Shown in pieces: positions 39,705 through 50,487 of a stretch of 64,000 bases of DNA (position 1 is its first letter; each line of letters starts with the position of its first letter). Below the pieces are notes generated by a model. The model made no database searches, was not told the origin of the DNA, and worked only from the letters and a program-made list of their open reading frames with translations. The stretch comes from Pyropia yezoensis (taxonomy: Eukaryota; Rhodophyta; Bangiophyceae; Bangiales; Bangiaceae): the NCBI GenBank assembly GCA_009829735.1, contig CM020619.1, forward strand, positions 14,685,777-14,749,776. Reading direction: 5' to 3'. Position numbers and translations under genes: made by a program.

Positions 39705-42700
39705 ATGGAGACGGCAGGGGGGGGGGGGGGGGGGCCCACTGGCCGGGGGGGAGGGGGGGGGGGTGGCGCCGTTGGGCGGGCCACCCCCAGCCGGGCGGGG
39801 GGGGGGGCGCCGACGACGACGACAACGCCCGCGCGGACGCGGTCGTTGCCGGGTGGGGGGCGTGGCGGCGGCGGCAGCGGCGGCGGGGGGCGTGGCGGCG
39901 GCGGCGGCGGGGGGCGTGGCGGCGGCGGTCGGGGGGGCGGTGGCCGCGGTGGCCGCGGGCGGGGAGCGGCCGCTGGCCGACCACCCGCGAGCACCGCGGC
40001 GGCGGCCGCGGCGGCGGTCGCGGCGGCGGTCGCGGCGGCTACCGCGGGGGGGGGCGCCGGCGGGGGCGTCAAGGGGCGGCCGCCCCTCCTGGCGGCCGCC
40101 CCCCCGTCCTCAACGTTGGCGGCAGCGGCGGCGGCGGAGGCGGCGCCCCCGCCGCCGGCAGCCTCCCTCCCGCCGGGCGTCTACCACGCCGGCCGTCATA
40201 TGCCGGGGGGTGCCCCGCACGGTGGCGCGCCGGTACTCGCACCGGCGGGGCAGCCGCCGCTGTCGGCACCAGTGGCGTCCAGCCACGGCCTGTTGCAACC
40301 ACGGGGGGCCGGGGGGGGGGTCCTCCCAGACGGCGCTCAGTACTATGCATACCCTCCTGGTGGCGGCGGCGGCGGCGGCGGCGGTGCGGGCGGTATGGGG
40401 GGTGGCGGTGGGGGTGGGGGCGGGGGTGCCAGCGGTGGCCACCCCGCGTCGGGCCACCCTGGCGTATCGTCGATGCACCTGCCGCCGCACATGGGCGGCG
40501 TCACCCCCTTTGTGCTCCACTCCTCGCACCTGCCGCATTCGACGCACCCGCTGGCGGCGCAGGCCACGGCCGCCGCCGCTGCCGCGGCACAGGCACAGGC
40601 GCAGGCACAGGCGGCAGCGGCGGCCGCTGCCGCGGCGGGGCACCCTCACCACTTGCAGCAGCAGGGGGGGGTGCTGGGGGGAGGCGGTCCGCCGCTGCCG
40701 CCCCACACGTCGGCGGCAGCGGCGGCAGCGGCGGCTGCTGCCGCCGCCTCGGTTCACCATCACCACGGCCACCACCCGCCGCCGTCGATTTCGTCGCTGG
40801 CGTCGCTGGGACCTGGCTGGCGCGACGACCCCGTCGCCGTGGCGGGTGGCAACGTGGCGACTGGTGCCGCCGCGCACCACCCGCCACCGCCGCCGGGAGG
40901 CGTCGACCCCCACGGGGATGGGGGCACGTCCAGCTACGCGCAGCTGGCGTTTCTCGAGTCCCGCTACGCAACGCAGGCGGTGCTCATTGAGCAGCAGCGC
41001 CGGGTAAAGCAGCTGGAAGCGGAGCTGGCCGACTCGCAGCGGGAGGTGGCGCGCCTCAAGGCCGCCCACCGAGACTGTGGGGAGCGGGAGAGCTCTTCTT
41101 GTGGTGGGGGGGGCGCGGTGGCTGGCGGCGTCGGCCTTGGGTGGGCACCGGGCAGCGTTGGACCTGGCGTCGGTGGCGGTGGCGGCGGTGGCCGTGGCGG
41201 TGGTGGTGCACCGGCTGTCGGCGGCGCGGTGAGCGGTGGCGGCGGCGGCGGCGCGGAAGATGCAAAAAAGTGCACGTCCCGCTACTGGACTGCCGACGAG
41301 CACCGGCGCTTTCTCGAGGGTCTGGAGATCTTCGGCGCCAAGGACATTAAGGCCATCAGCCGTCACGTTGGCACCCGCACCCCCATCCAGGTGCGGACAC
41401 ACGCACAAAAGCACAACCTCCGACTGCAGCGCGAGCAACAGCGTTTGCAGCAGCAAAAGGCGGAGGCAGAAGGGGGGCCCGCGAAGGGGGGTGGGGGTGC
41501 GGGGGGCGGGGAAGGTGGAGGGGGCGGTGCAGGCGGGGCAGGAGGTGCTGCTGGAGGAACTGGCGGCGGCGGTGACGGTGGTGGTGGTGGCGGTGCACAT
41601 GGTGCGGGCATGGGTGGCGGCGCTGGTGGCGCTGTGACGACCGACGGCGTGGGAGGAGGTGGCACACCATCAAAGGGTCCATCACATGGGGGTGGCGGCG
41701 GGGGTGCTGGGGCGAATGCTGGTGGTGCTGTTCCTGTTAGTGGTGGCGGTGGCGGTGGCATTGGCGATGGTGGCGGAGACGGCGGTGGCGGCGGCGGCGG
41801 CGGGGTTGGCTGCAGTGGAGGCGACCATGGGGCAACGGTCAGCATTCCTCAGAGCTCTCTCTCGAATGGCCTGTTGTCGTCGCCTGCGCAGCCTGCGCCG
41901 CCCGTGTCGTCCGCGCCACCCGTGCCGTCCGCGTTGTCGGGAGACTTTCCTATGGACGTGGCCTATCCCTCTCCACCGGGGCCATCCCCTTCACTTGCAG
42001 ACAGGGGACAGCCGGCAGGCGGACCAGGGCTGCTCCTATCCCGCCGCCCCGGCGAGGCTGTGTGGCAGCAGGAGCAACCGCAGCAACAAGAACAGCAATC
42101 ACTACCACAGCAACAACACCACGAGCGACAACAACCGCCACAACCGCGGCAGCTGCCGCAGCAACCAGAATCGTTTGCGGCATCTCCTGCGCCTGCGACC
42201 GCGGAGGGGGCGGTGGGCAAACCTGAGACCGCCACCCCGCCCTCCTCGTCAGCCCCCGGAATGTCGTGTGAGCTGCTTCTGTCTGTTGGCACGACGCCTG
42301 CCACAGCGTCTGTGGTGGGGGGCTTGGCGGCGGCCAGCGGCAGCTGTGCGGGGGGCCGCCCTACCGGCAACGGGGGCTCACCGTCGAGGATGTCCACCGA
42401 CGCCTCCCCCCCAGGGATGGGCGCAGATGGCGGCCGGAATCACTCCGCTGGTGATAGCCCCGCCGGCGCGAGTGGCCGTGCTGCCCATGGGGGGACCGGC
42501 ACCGGGACAACCGGTGCGTACGGTGTGGGCGGCTCAAAACCGTTGCCGAACAGCGGAAGCACCCCCTCCCGCGGCAGTGACGGCAGCGAGCGGCCGCGGC
42601 CACCCAAGCGCCCGCGCGCCGACGCCACCCCGCCTTCGCCGCACGCCAAGGTGGCCAAGGCTGGGGCGTCGCAGGTGATGGTTGCGCAGGCCGAGGCGAC

Positions 42701-44021
42701 GCTGCCGCCGCCGCCGCCGCCAGCACTACCAGGCCACGCGACCTTGCCAGCGCCGGAGGCTGCTTCACCATTGCAAACAGGCGGCACACCGTCGCGTGCC
42801 CCAGTCGACGCGTCCTCTCCGCTGGTTGGAGGGCTCCCCCCCGCAGTGCCCGATGTGGCGCTGGTCGCTGCTGCACAGGACGATGGCGCGCCAACGGATG
42901 TACCACCGAGTGGCCCAGTGTTGCCTCAAGCGGGTGGGGGCGGCGGCCACGGCCGCGACGGTGGTGCTGGCGCCGGTGCCCGCGACGAGGCTAATGGCGG
43001 AGACGCCACGAACGCTGCCCCCCCTCGGTCACGTCCCCCGTTTGGCGGGGCAGAGGATGGGCTTGTGACAAGCCCGTCGTCGGCCGCTCTGGCGACTCTT
43101 CTGCAAGCCAGCGCCAGCGTCAATGGCGGCGGTGTTGGGCTTGGTGGCGCGACGGCGGCGGGGGGTGTGTACCGGCCGCTGGCCCGCAACAGCTCCTCGT
43201 CGGCGCTGCTGGTGGACCTTCCGCTACACCTCAAGGGCGGCGGCGGCACCCTCTCCCGGTCCAACTCGTTTTCGCTCTTTCGGGGGGGGCTGCTCAGCGG
43301 TGGGGGCGGCGGTGTCGGCGGCGCCTCGACGCTGCTTGGCAGCCCGGGAAGTGGTGGCTTTGGCAGTGGCGGCCTGGGCGGTGCCGTCGGGTCTGCGGGC
43401 GTGACTGCCGCCGGCTTGAGCGGCAGCGGCGGCGGCGGCGGCGGCGGCGGCGGCGTTCCTCGCTCCCCGTCCATCCTGTCGCTGTTGTCTGGCAACCCGA
43501 CGGTGGCGCTGCGTGAGTCCCACTCGACGGAGCGGCTGCTGGGGCTGGTGCCAAAGGTACTTCCGCTTGGCCGGCATGGGAGCTCTGGCAACCTGGCCGG
43601 CGGTGGCGGCGGCTGGACCGTGGGTGGCGGCAGCGGGAGCGGTGGCGGTGGCGGTGGCGGCAGTGCTGCCGGCATCGGCGGCGCCAGCGGCGCGCACCCC
43701 CCCCCCCACCCCCTCTACCAGCACGGCGGGCTGCTGACGGGCGTGCCGAGCCCCACTGCCGGCGGCCACCCCCCTGCCTACATGTCCGGTAATGGCGGCA
43801 GCAGCAGCCACCTCGTCGCCCACTTTACAGGCGGCCCCGGCGCCGCGGCCGCCGCCGCAGCGGTGGCGGCCCCCCCGCTGGGCGTTTTTAACCTGATGGG
43901 CGGCGGGCTGGGCGAGCGGGCGCTGAGCTTCAGCCAGCTCCCGGGGCTCGGCGTGGAGCTCGACCTGGACGAAACCGTCGCAGTCGCGTCGGCGTTGCAA
44001 GACGGCAAGTGGGCCCCTTAG
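39705..44021 (+). CDS. Giant MYB-related protein with a SHAQKYF-type repeat
   Basis: 1438 residues from the ATG at 39705. A single MYB-like repeat at about 521-575 has the spaced Trp/Phe core (YWTADEHRRFLEGLEIFG) and ends VRTHAQKHN, a variant of the VRSHAQKYF motif of plant and protist CCA1/LHY/REVEILLE-type DNA-binding proteins. A coiled coil (about 420-460) precedes it. The rest is low complexity: Gly/Ala and His-rich before residue 420, Gly-rich at 580-700, Gln-rich at about 785-830, Ser/Pro-rich after. The last 40 residues are ordered (LPGLGVELDLDE) and may be a short interaction motif. It probably acts as a sequence-specific transcription factor. The frame upstream of about residue 200 crosses long G runs and is less sure. 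Confidence 0.85.
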   Translation: METAGGGGGGPTGRGGGGGGGAVGRATPSRAGGGAPTTTTTPARTRSLPGGGRGGGGSGGGGRGGGGGGGRGGGGRGGGGRGGRGRGAAAGRPPASTAAAAAAAVAAAVAAATAGGGAGGGVKGRPPLLAAAPPSSTLAAAAAAEAAPPPPAASLPPGVYHAGRHMPGGAPHGGAPVLAPAGQPPLSAPVASSHGLLQPRGAGGGVLPDGAQYYAYPPGGGGGGGGGAGGMGGGGGGGGGGASGGHPASGHPGVSSMHLPPHMGGVTPFVLHSSHLPHSTHPLAAQATAAAAAAAQAQAQAQAAAAAAAAAGHPHHLQQQGGVLGGGGPPLPPHTSAAAAAAAAAAAASVHHHHGHHPPPSISSLASLGPGWRDDPVAVAGGNVATGAAAHHPPPPPGGVDPHGDGGTSSYAQLAFLESRYATQAVLIEQQRRVKQLEAELADSQREVARLKAAHRDCGERESSSCGGGGAVAGGVGLGWAPGSVGPGVGGGGGGGRGGGGAPAVGGAVSGGGGGGAEDAKKCTSRYWTADEHRRFLEGLEIFGAKDIKAISRHVGTRTPIQVRTHAQKHNLRLQREQQRLQQQKAEAEGGPAKGGGGAGGGEGGGGGAGGAGGAAGGTGGGGDGGGGGGAHGAGMGGGAGGAVTTDGVGGGGTPSKGPSHGGGGGGAGANAGGAVPVSGGGGGGIGDGGGDGGGGGGGGVGCSGGDHGATVSIPQSSLSNGLLSSPAQPAPPVSSAPPVPSALSGDFPMDVAYPSPPGPSPSLADRGQPAGGPGLLLSRRPGEAVWQQEQPQQQEQQSLPQQQHHERQQPPQPRQLPQQPESFAASPAPATAEGAVGKPETATPPSSSAPGMSCELLLSVGTTPATASVVGGLAAASGSCAGGRPTGNGGSPSRMSTDASPPGMGADGGRNHSAGDSPAGASGRAAHGGTGTGTTGAYGVGGSKPLPNSGSTPSRGSDGSERPRPPKRPRADATPPSPHAKVAKAGASQVMVAQAEATLPPPPPPALPGHATLPAPEAASPLQTGGTPSRAPVDASSPLVGGLPPAVPDVALVAAAQDDGAPTDVPPSGPVLPQAGGGGGHGRDGGAGAGARDEANGGDATNAAPPRSRPPFGGAEDGLVTSPSSAALATLLQASASVNGGGVGLGGATAAGGVYRPLARNSSSSALLVDLPLHLKGGGGTLSRSNSFSLFRGGLLSGGGGGVGGASTLLGSPGSGGFGSGGLGGAVGSAGVTAAGLSGSGGGGGGGGGVPRSPSILSLLSGNPTVALRESHSTERLLGLVPKVLPLGRHGSSGNLAGGGGGWTVGGGSGSGGGGGGGSAAGIGGASGAHPPPHPLYQHGGLLTGVPSPTAGGHPPAYMSGNGGSSSHLVAHFTGGPGAAAAAAAVAAPPLGVFNLMGGGLGERALSFSQLPGLGVELDLDETVAVASALQDGKWAP

Positions 44022-45009
44022 CTAGTAGGCCGCCGCGCGCGCTCCCGCGCGCGCGCGCCGTCATGGACAGATCCCACTACCAGCTGGGGGGGCGCGGCCG
44101 ACCGGCCGCTCACCCCTCTCCCGCGTGTGGCACCGCCGCCGCCGCCGCCGCCGCCGCGCCCCACGTCCCGGGTGCAGTGATGGGTGTGGTGACTGGCCTC
44201 GCAGCCGGCTGGCCGCGCGGCCGCCCCCTTGACCCATGGTCCGTCGGGCGCTCGTCGCGGAGCGGCGGCAAGGCTGTTGCGTGCGTGTGGCGCGTGGGGT
44301 GCACGGTGCTGCCGTGACGCTCTTTTTTCTCCTCTTTGCGAGCGGCGTTGGCTGACGTGGTTGGCGGGTGGCGGCAAGCGAGCCCGTGGCGCCCGCTTTC
44401 AGTGTTGTCGTTGGCGCTGTGGACGGTGGCGTCTTCTGTCTTGGGCCTGTCTTGGGTGCCCCGTCGGCGTGGAGCGATTTTGGGGGTTGGGGGGGGATGG
44501 AAGAGGGTGGGGGCCGTGGGGTCTTTGGGGGTGCGGGGTTGGAGGACGGCGAGCGGAGGGCCAGCGGTGGTTGGCCAGACCAGACAGACAGGTGAGGTCG
44601 AGGCGGCGGTTCGTTTTTTTTCTTCTTTTGTGCCCGCTTTTTTGTACCCCCTGGTGCTGGCCGCAAACACTGCGAGTGCGATGCAGCCGCCACCCCCCAC
44701 ACAACCGCACGGTGCGCCGCGCGGCCGGGGTCCCATACGGGACGCGGTGTCCACCCCACGCGTCGCGATGTTGTGTCCCACGCGGCGAGCCGGCCGGCCG
44801 GCCGGCGGGGCCACCGGCGTGCCCCGCCGCGTTCGTAGCTCATCCTGCACCGTCACCAGACGCTAAGGCATGCTGCCAGGCCAGCCTGACGCTGCGCGGG
44901 GGGCGGGTGCCGCAAGTGCCCAGCTGGCTTCGCCCGTCACGGGGCGGGGGTCTCATGACCCAGACCGCTGCCTGTTCTTGCTTTGCTTGGCAGCGCTAAG
45001 GCACTTTTT
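44022..45009. other. Convergent intergenic region
   Basis: Between the 3' ends of the MYB-related gene and the glycosyltransferase gene. GC-rich; no gene recognised. Confidence 0.5.
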
Positions 45010-46476
45010 TTATTCTGTCAGCGGCCCCGCGTCCCGCTTGGTGAGTGTCCTCTTGTTGAGGGCCACCACGTAGTCGTGGACCTTGCGCCGCGGGTACTTG
45101 CGGTTGGTATAGGCCACCGCCCGCTGCCACACCCGCTCACGGAGCTTGAGCTTGGCAGGGGAGGTGGCCGAGCCGTGCCCCCCCACCCCCCGGGCAAACG
45201 GCGCATCAAAAATGCCCACCGTGTAGCCATTCACCCACGTCTCGTAGCTGGCCACGCAGTCCTGCCACACGCCCGGCTCGCCACGCTTGGCAATAGCCAG
45301 CTCCAGGCCACCCGCCTTGCGCAGCAGGTCCCGCCGGATAAAGACGGGCGCAATCCACGCGCACTCCACGTACATAAACGGCACGCCCGTCGACGGATCG
45401 GTGTAGGCGAGGCGCTGGGTGTTGCCCTTGCGCACCCCCCCGTGTGTCGAAAACTGCTCCCCATACTCGGCGCCCTTGCCCGTGTCGGGGTCCCACGTCT
45501 GGCCAATGTAGCCGCCTAGAAGGCCGAGGTCGGGCTTGTCCCGAAAGAGCGCCAGCGCCGTCTCGAGCCACTTGCCGTCGGGCGGCGGCAGGTCGTCATC
45601 CTGGAGCAGCACCACCACGTCCCCACTCGCCATCCGCATCGCGCGGTTGTAGCTGCGGAGCTCATGGAGGTTGTTGGAGCGGATGATGAAGTCGTTGGGC
45701 CGCGTCAGCGCCGACCGCCATGCCGCGAGTGAGCCGTCTGACGAGCCGTCCTCGCACACGACAATCTCGTCAATGGCTGGCGAGCCGACGAGCGCGGCAC
45801 TAATCTTAGGAACGTTCCCCACGTGGTTGAACGACTGCACGATGGCGGTGAGGACGGGCTGCGCCGCGTCCGTGTACGTTTCGGCCTGCCTGCAGCGGCA
45901 CTTGTACCGCTCTGCCCGGCGGCGGGCGAGCGCGGCCGCCGCCGCGGCGGGGCTGGCCGACCGCATCACAGCGGGGGACCAGCCGGGGAGAGAGCGCCCC
46001 AGGGCGGGCACAAAGGGGAACGGGTGGGGCACCCCAAAGGGGGACTGGAGCCCCGTCACAACACCACCACGCGGGGTGGTTGCCGCAGCGACAGCAGCCT
46101 CTGCCGCCGCCGCCGCCACCGCCGCGTCTTCGCTGGCGAGGTCAATGGCCAGCACATCAGCACAGTCCTTCGGCAGCCGCACCGCAGACGGTGGCGGGGC
46201 GCCACGGCGGCCCCGTCGGCGGCTGCCGAAGGGCAATGGCGGCTCCGCAGCCAGCCACCGGCTGGCCGCCGCGTGGAGCCACACGGGACTGGGTCCCTTC
46301 ACCGCCCCCGCCGCGTACGCACCGTCGGCACCGCCTTGGTTAGGCAACAGGTGGGCAGCGATGAAGAAAAAACTGCGCACCAGTAGTGCGCCGCCCAGCG
46401 CGAGTGACAATGCGGCGGGGAGGAAGCGCGCAGGGGGGGTGCGCACCACGTCGGCCGAAGGCGGTTTGGCGTCCAT
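45010..46476 (-). CDS. Family 2 glycosyltransferase, type II membrane protein
   Basis: 488 residues from the ATG at 46476. One hydrophobic segment at about 15-40 acts as a signal anchor, so the enzyme likely faces the Golgi lumen. The GT-A fold starts at about 200 (VLTAIVQSFNHV) and shows the nucleotide-binding VVCEDGSSDGS (about 237) and the metal-binding LLQDDDLPPP (about 292), an extended DxD. The pattern is that of GT2 enzymes using UDP- or GDP-sugars. Donor, acceptor and product cannot be read from sequence. An Arg/Lys-rich C-terminus (YPRRKVHDYVVAL) follows. No intron. The Ala-rich stem at about 60-190 varies in such proteins. Confidence 0.85.
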   Translation of the reverse strand: MDAKPPSADVVRTPPARFLPAALSLALGGALLVRSFFFIAAHLLPNQGGADGAYAAGAVKGPSPVWLHAAASRWLAAEPPLPFGSRRRGRRGAPPPSAVRLPKDCADVLAIDLASEDAAVAAAAAEAAVAAATTPRGGVVTGLQSPFGVPHPFPFVPALGRSLPGWSPAVMRSASPAAAAAALARRRAERYKCRCRQAETYTDAAQPVLTAIVQSFNHVGNVPKISAALVGSPAIDEIVVCEDGSSDGSLAAWRSALTRPNDFIIRSNNLHELRSYNRAMRMASGDVVVLLQDDDLPPPDGKWLETALALFRDKPDLGLLGGYIGQTWDPDTGKGAEYGEQFSTHGGVRKGNTQRLAYTDPSTGVPFMYVECAWIAPVFIRRDLLRKAGGLELAIAKRGEPGVWQDCVASYETWVNGYTVGIFDAPFARGVGGHGSATSPAKLKLRERVWQRAVAYTNRKYPRRKVHDYVVALNKRTLTKRDAGPLTE

Positions 46477-49400
46477 TGTGCGGGCCACCCAGGGGCAAGG
46501 GGGGGGGCGACGTCAGGAGGCTTGGGAGGAAGAAGTGATGAGAGTAGACGAGGGAAAGGAAAAGGGCAGGTGGGGTACTGGAAAGAGGGAGGTTGCAACG
46601 GTGATGGCCACGCGGGGGGGGGCACCCGAGCTAGCAATCGGGGGTCGAGCGTCTGCGCGCCGACGTGAAGAAAAGGGCGCCCAAAGCCCACGAGCCTGAG
46701 CGAGGGCAAAGCAGCGCCAGGTGACAAGCAGGCACGGCCAGCGAGCCAGCACCAGAGTCGGCGCACGGGACAGCTTGGAAGAGGGAAGAGCGCGGCACGC
46801 GGGGAGGGGGGGCGGGGGTCTCCGCCGTCCAGGACCTGCGACGGCCAATAGCGGGGGCGAGCCCCAAAGTCCCGTGCTGGCCGTTTCCCGCCTCCCTCGC
46901 CAAGCCGTCCTCCCCCTGTCAAGCCAATCCCCGCCTCCCCTGCAAAGCCGGCCCCCCTGCCGACGGCGCGCAAGGCGCAGCTCTCTCCCCCACGCCCCCC
47001 CTCCCCCCCCTCTGCCCACCACCACACCGCTCGCACGGTGCCCGCGGTGGCGGCGACACCGGCAACCGCAGTCAATCGGTCAACTGCCGCCCGGCCAGCC
47101 GGCGGCGCGCGCAATGAGCCCCACTGCCTGGCCGCCACCGCCACCACCACCGCGACAACCGCTGTCGCCGGTTTGCGTATACCCAGAGCGCGCCGGCCGC
47201 GGCGGCTGGCACGGCCGCAGTCCGGGGCAGCTGCAGAGGGGGGAGGGGGGGGAATATGGAGGGAAAGGAGGGGGCGCAGGCTCAGCCCCTACAAGCCTTC
47301 GCCTCCGTCAAGGCCGCTGCCCTCGTGGTGGGGAGAGAATGGGGGGGGCACGCGCGTGAACAAGACTGGGAGCGCCCCGCCACCGCCGCGGGCACCCTGC
47401 CTGGGCGGAGAGCGGCGATGGCAGCGACGGCGGCGGTAGCAGCGACAGTGGCGGTAGTGGCAGCTGCTATTGTGGCGGCGGGAGAGGAAGGGCCGGGGGG
47501 CAGCCGCCGTCGGGCGCCCAGCCCAGCACCGTCACCCCCGAGCGGGCAGTCGCGGTTTGGGGCGGTCGACGGTGGTCAACGGCAGCCGTGGCGGCAGCGG
47601 CGGCGGGGGCAGCCGCAGCGGAAGCGTGCGGCGGTGGACGGGGTGACGGCAATGGCGGCGGCCGAGGTGGCGGCGGCCGCGGGTAGCGGCGGTCACGCCG
47701 AGGAGGGGGCAGAGGCGGCAGAGGCGGCAATGGGGGTGAAGAGTGCGGCGCTGACACAGGGCAACAAGGCGGAGACGGGGCTTTGGCGGCAACCGAGGGG
47801 GCGGCCGTCCTCGCTGGCGGCGCGAGAGCCGACAGCGGCTGCCAAAGCCCGGAGGGCGAGACAAGGAGAGCGCACTCGCTGGACGGCATCCAACGGCGTG
47901 ACACAAATAGAAACGAAGACAGTCCATTGGATCTACGAGTCTTTATAGAACGTTTTCAAAACGTACGTGCCGCTTGAGAGCCAATAAAAGCGTGCCACGA
48001 TCTGTGCTCAGCGCCAGAGTTGGGGCGCTGGCTGAAGATATTCAGTTTTCGCCGCTTCTCAAGCGTCTCAGCAAGGGTGGGGTGGGGTGCCACTGGGGGC
48101 GAACCCGCGGGTTGAGCATGATGCTCCCATGTCGATCGCCTCCTCGTGGGTGTTGCGCTCAACGGAGGTGGAGCGGGCAGCGGTCTGCATGTACCGTCAT
48201 CAAGGGTGTCTGGCGTACCAAGCTTGACAGGGTGTCTGCCCGCCCGCCCGCCTTCTCAAGCCCTGCTTGTTTGCCCATCTGACGCCGACACCTCCCCCCT
48301 GGCGTGGCCGACACCTCTTGCGCGCCACGCCGGCCACGTTCCGGCAGTGCAACGGCGCAGTGTCGGGTCGCTGCTCTTTCTCCTCGTGCGCTGCCCTCGC
48401 TGCAATGGGAGGTGGCGGCGGGCGCCAACTGAGGGCGTCTTCCTGCTGTGTCGGTGCACCCCGCCGTAATCGTCGGCCACCTCCTCCCCTTCCCTCCTGC
48501 CCGCTGGCTGCGTTGGCTGCCTGATGATGCTGCGCGTGTTGGGGTGTGCGCTGACCGGAGGTTGGCGTCCGTACCCTTTTCCAACCCGCTCCCCCCCCCT
48601 TTCTGGCCCTCCTCCCCCGCACACCTGCTATGTGGTCCTCTTCGTTGCAGCGCATGGAGGCCCGCCCGATGCCACTGCGTTTTTGCCCGTGCCGACGCAC
48701 CACTTGTAGGTGCCTTTCCGCTCGACAGGGCTTCACGGGGGCGTCGACGTGCCTCGACCTCCGCACGGGGTTTTTCCGAGGTGGTTGCGCGCTTGGGTAC
48801 GGGACAGGCGATGTCGCGGGGCGGGTGTCCAAGGCGACCACCAGAGCGTGCCGTCGGGCGGGTGCTCAAGGAAGCCGTCTGTAGTGAGTGGGCGCCGCAG
48901 CCGGCCACATATCATCGGGGGTTAACGTGGCTGATGGGGAACCCCTTCCTCTGACCGGTGGCGCGCCTTCTGCTCGGGTTGGCAACGCAAGGGCGAGGGA
49001 GGCCGGGTCGCGGCGACGCTTCCGAGTGGACCTCTTTGAGGCAGGACAGAATGTAGCGCTGGGTGGGTGGGTAAGGCATCATCCCGATGGGGCTGAGCGG
49101 CGGCTCCAGTATGACTAAATTAGGGCGCCACTTGTCGGGATACTGACGGCGTGGGCGGGTCCCCCCTTCCCGAAGGGGGGCACGCCCGCTACGCAGCGTG
49201 CCGACGTGAGATACGCTATAGGAGCAGGACCGTGGCGACTTTTCATGGCGGCCCGCGTCGCGGCGCTCCCAGACCCCCGCTCCGGACCAGCAGGAGTGAC
49301 GCCTTACAAGCAGAGTCCACGGGCAGCAGTGGTTGACTTTACAAAGCTGTCGGTGCCCAGTGCCGGGAAGGACAGCACGCTGCCACTATCGCCAGTAGCG

Positions 49401-50487
49401 GCAGGGAAGACGAACCGGACAGACCACGTTGGCTGCCGCAACGGGCAGCGCCGCGGCCACGGGCCGGGCAGGTCACCACCGTTGCCGAAGCGGACGCCAC
49501 CACAAGGCGCCGCGTGGGTGCCGCCGGTTGTGGGGGGCCAGCTCAGATTCACTAGCAATGAGGGGGACCAGGGATTGGCGCACCGCTGAGGTCGACTGGG
49601 AGGTCGGTCCCCGCGTTCAATGCCTGAGACGAGTGTCTGGGTGTTCGCAAGGGCCACTCGCAGGTTGATGGTTCTTCGAGCTCAGGCAGGAGTCGCCGCG
49701 GACGGCGCGACTGGGCGGCGGGCCTATACTGTGGCGGGTTCGGCCGCTGTGCGAAGCGCGGCGAGAACGTTGCCACTGCGCGTCCCGTCTGATGGGCGCA
49801 TGCGATAACGCAGGTAGTGCCTCGGTGTGGCAGGCGTCGCCGCCGGCAGCACGACCTGGTTGCGGGCTTGCACTGCTTCGGGTGTGGCCGCGGGTGCGGC
49901 CGCCCTGCACAGCTCGGCGACAACGGTGTCCCAATGCGTCCCGTCCGATAGACGTCGGTGCCAGTGCGTGAGGGTGATCTTTTGCCTGACGCTGGTCGTT
50001 GTCGCCCTGGTGGGGTCTCCCCTTGCTGCCGCTCCGCATAGCCCCGCTCTTCAGCGTGCCCGTCTTCGGGATCGAGGGTCGACCGACAATGAGTAGAGCA
50101 TGCGTGCGCTCCCTCTGGAAGCATGCGTCCAGATTGCCGACCACCAACTGTTCGTACAGGAGGCCCACCAGCCTCAGTACGGCACTCGAGATGACGACCG
50201 CAGTGAGGACCTAAGCGATGGTGAGAGAGAAACGTTTACTCCAGGCCAATGCGACTCCTACACCAAGCAAGGAACGGAACGGTCCAATCCAACCAAAACG
50301 AAGACCCCGCGCGCACACGAAAGTAGAAGCAAGATGCTGCGGGTGCCCTGGCGGACCAGGGGCACTCGCTACGCGCAAGGTGATAAGCAGCGACAAGAAC
50401 AAAGGGCGCACTCAAGCAAGCAAAAACACAACCCAGCAACCACTGCACCCGACAGTGACTCACACCCACAGCGTCTACGCGCTCCCC
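46477..50487. other. Intergenic, 4 kb, no supported gene
   Basis: The right of the glycosyltransferase start should hold its promoter. A plus-strand ORF at 47256-47948 (230 codons, Ala/Gly/Arg-rich, ATG start) has one hydrophobic run but no domain and is probably compositional. Around 49120-48960 a short minus-strand frame reads like protein (YPDKWRPNLVILEPP) but is boxed in by stops. The 3' flank of the ATPase lies at the right end. Confidence 0.4.

Noticed and set aside
38359-41007. 882-codon plus-strand ORF upstream of and overlapping the MYB-related gene
   Set aside because: Runs out of frame through the MYB gene, Arg/Pro composition, no domain.
48960-49125. Short minus-strand frame reading YPDKWRPNLVILEPP, faintly like the DKW segment after the retropepsin active site
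   Set aside because: No Asp-Thr/Ser-Gly motif in front of it and stops nearby; resemblance is too short.
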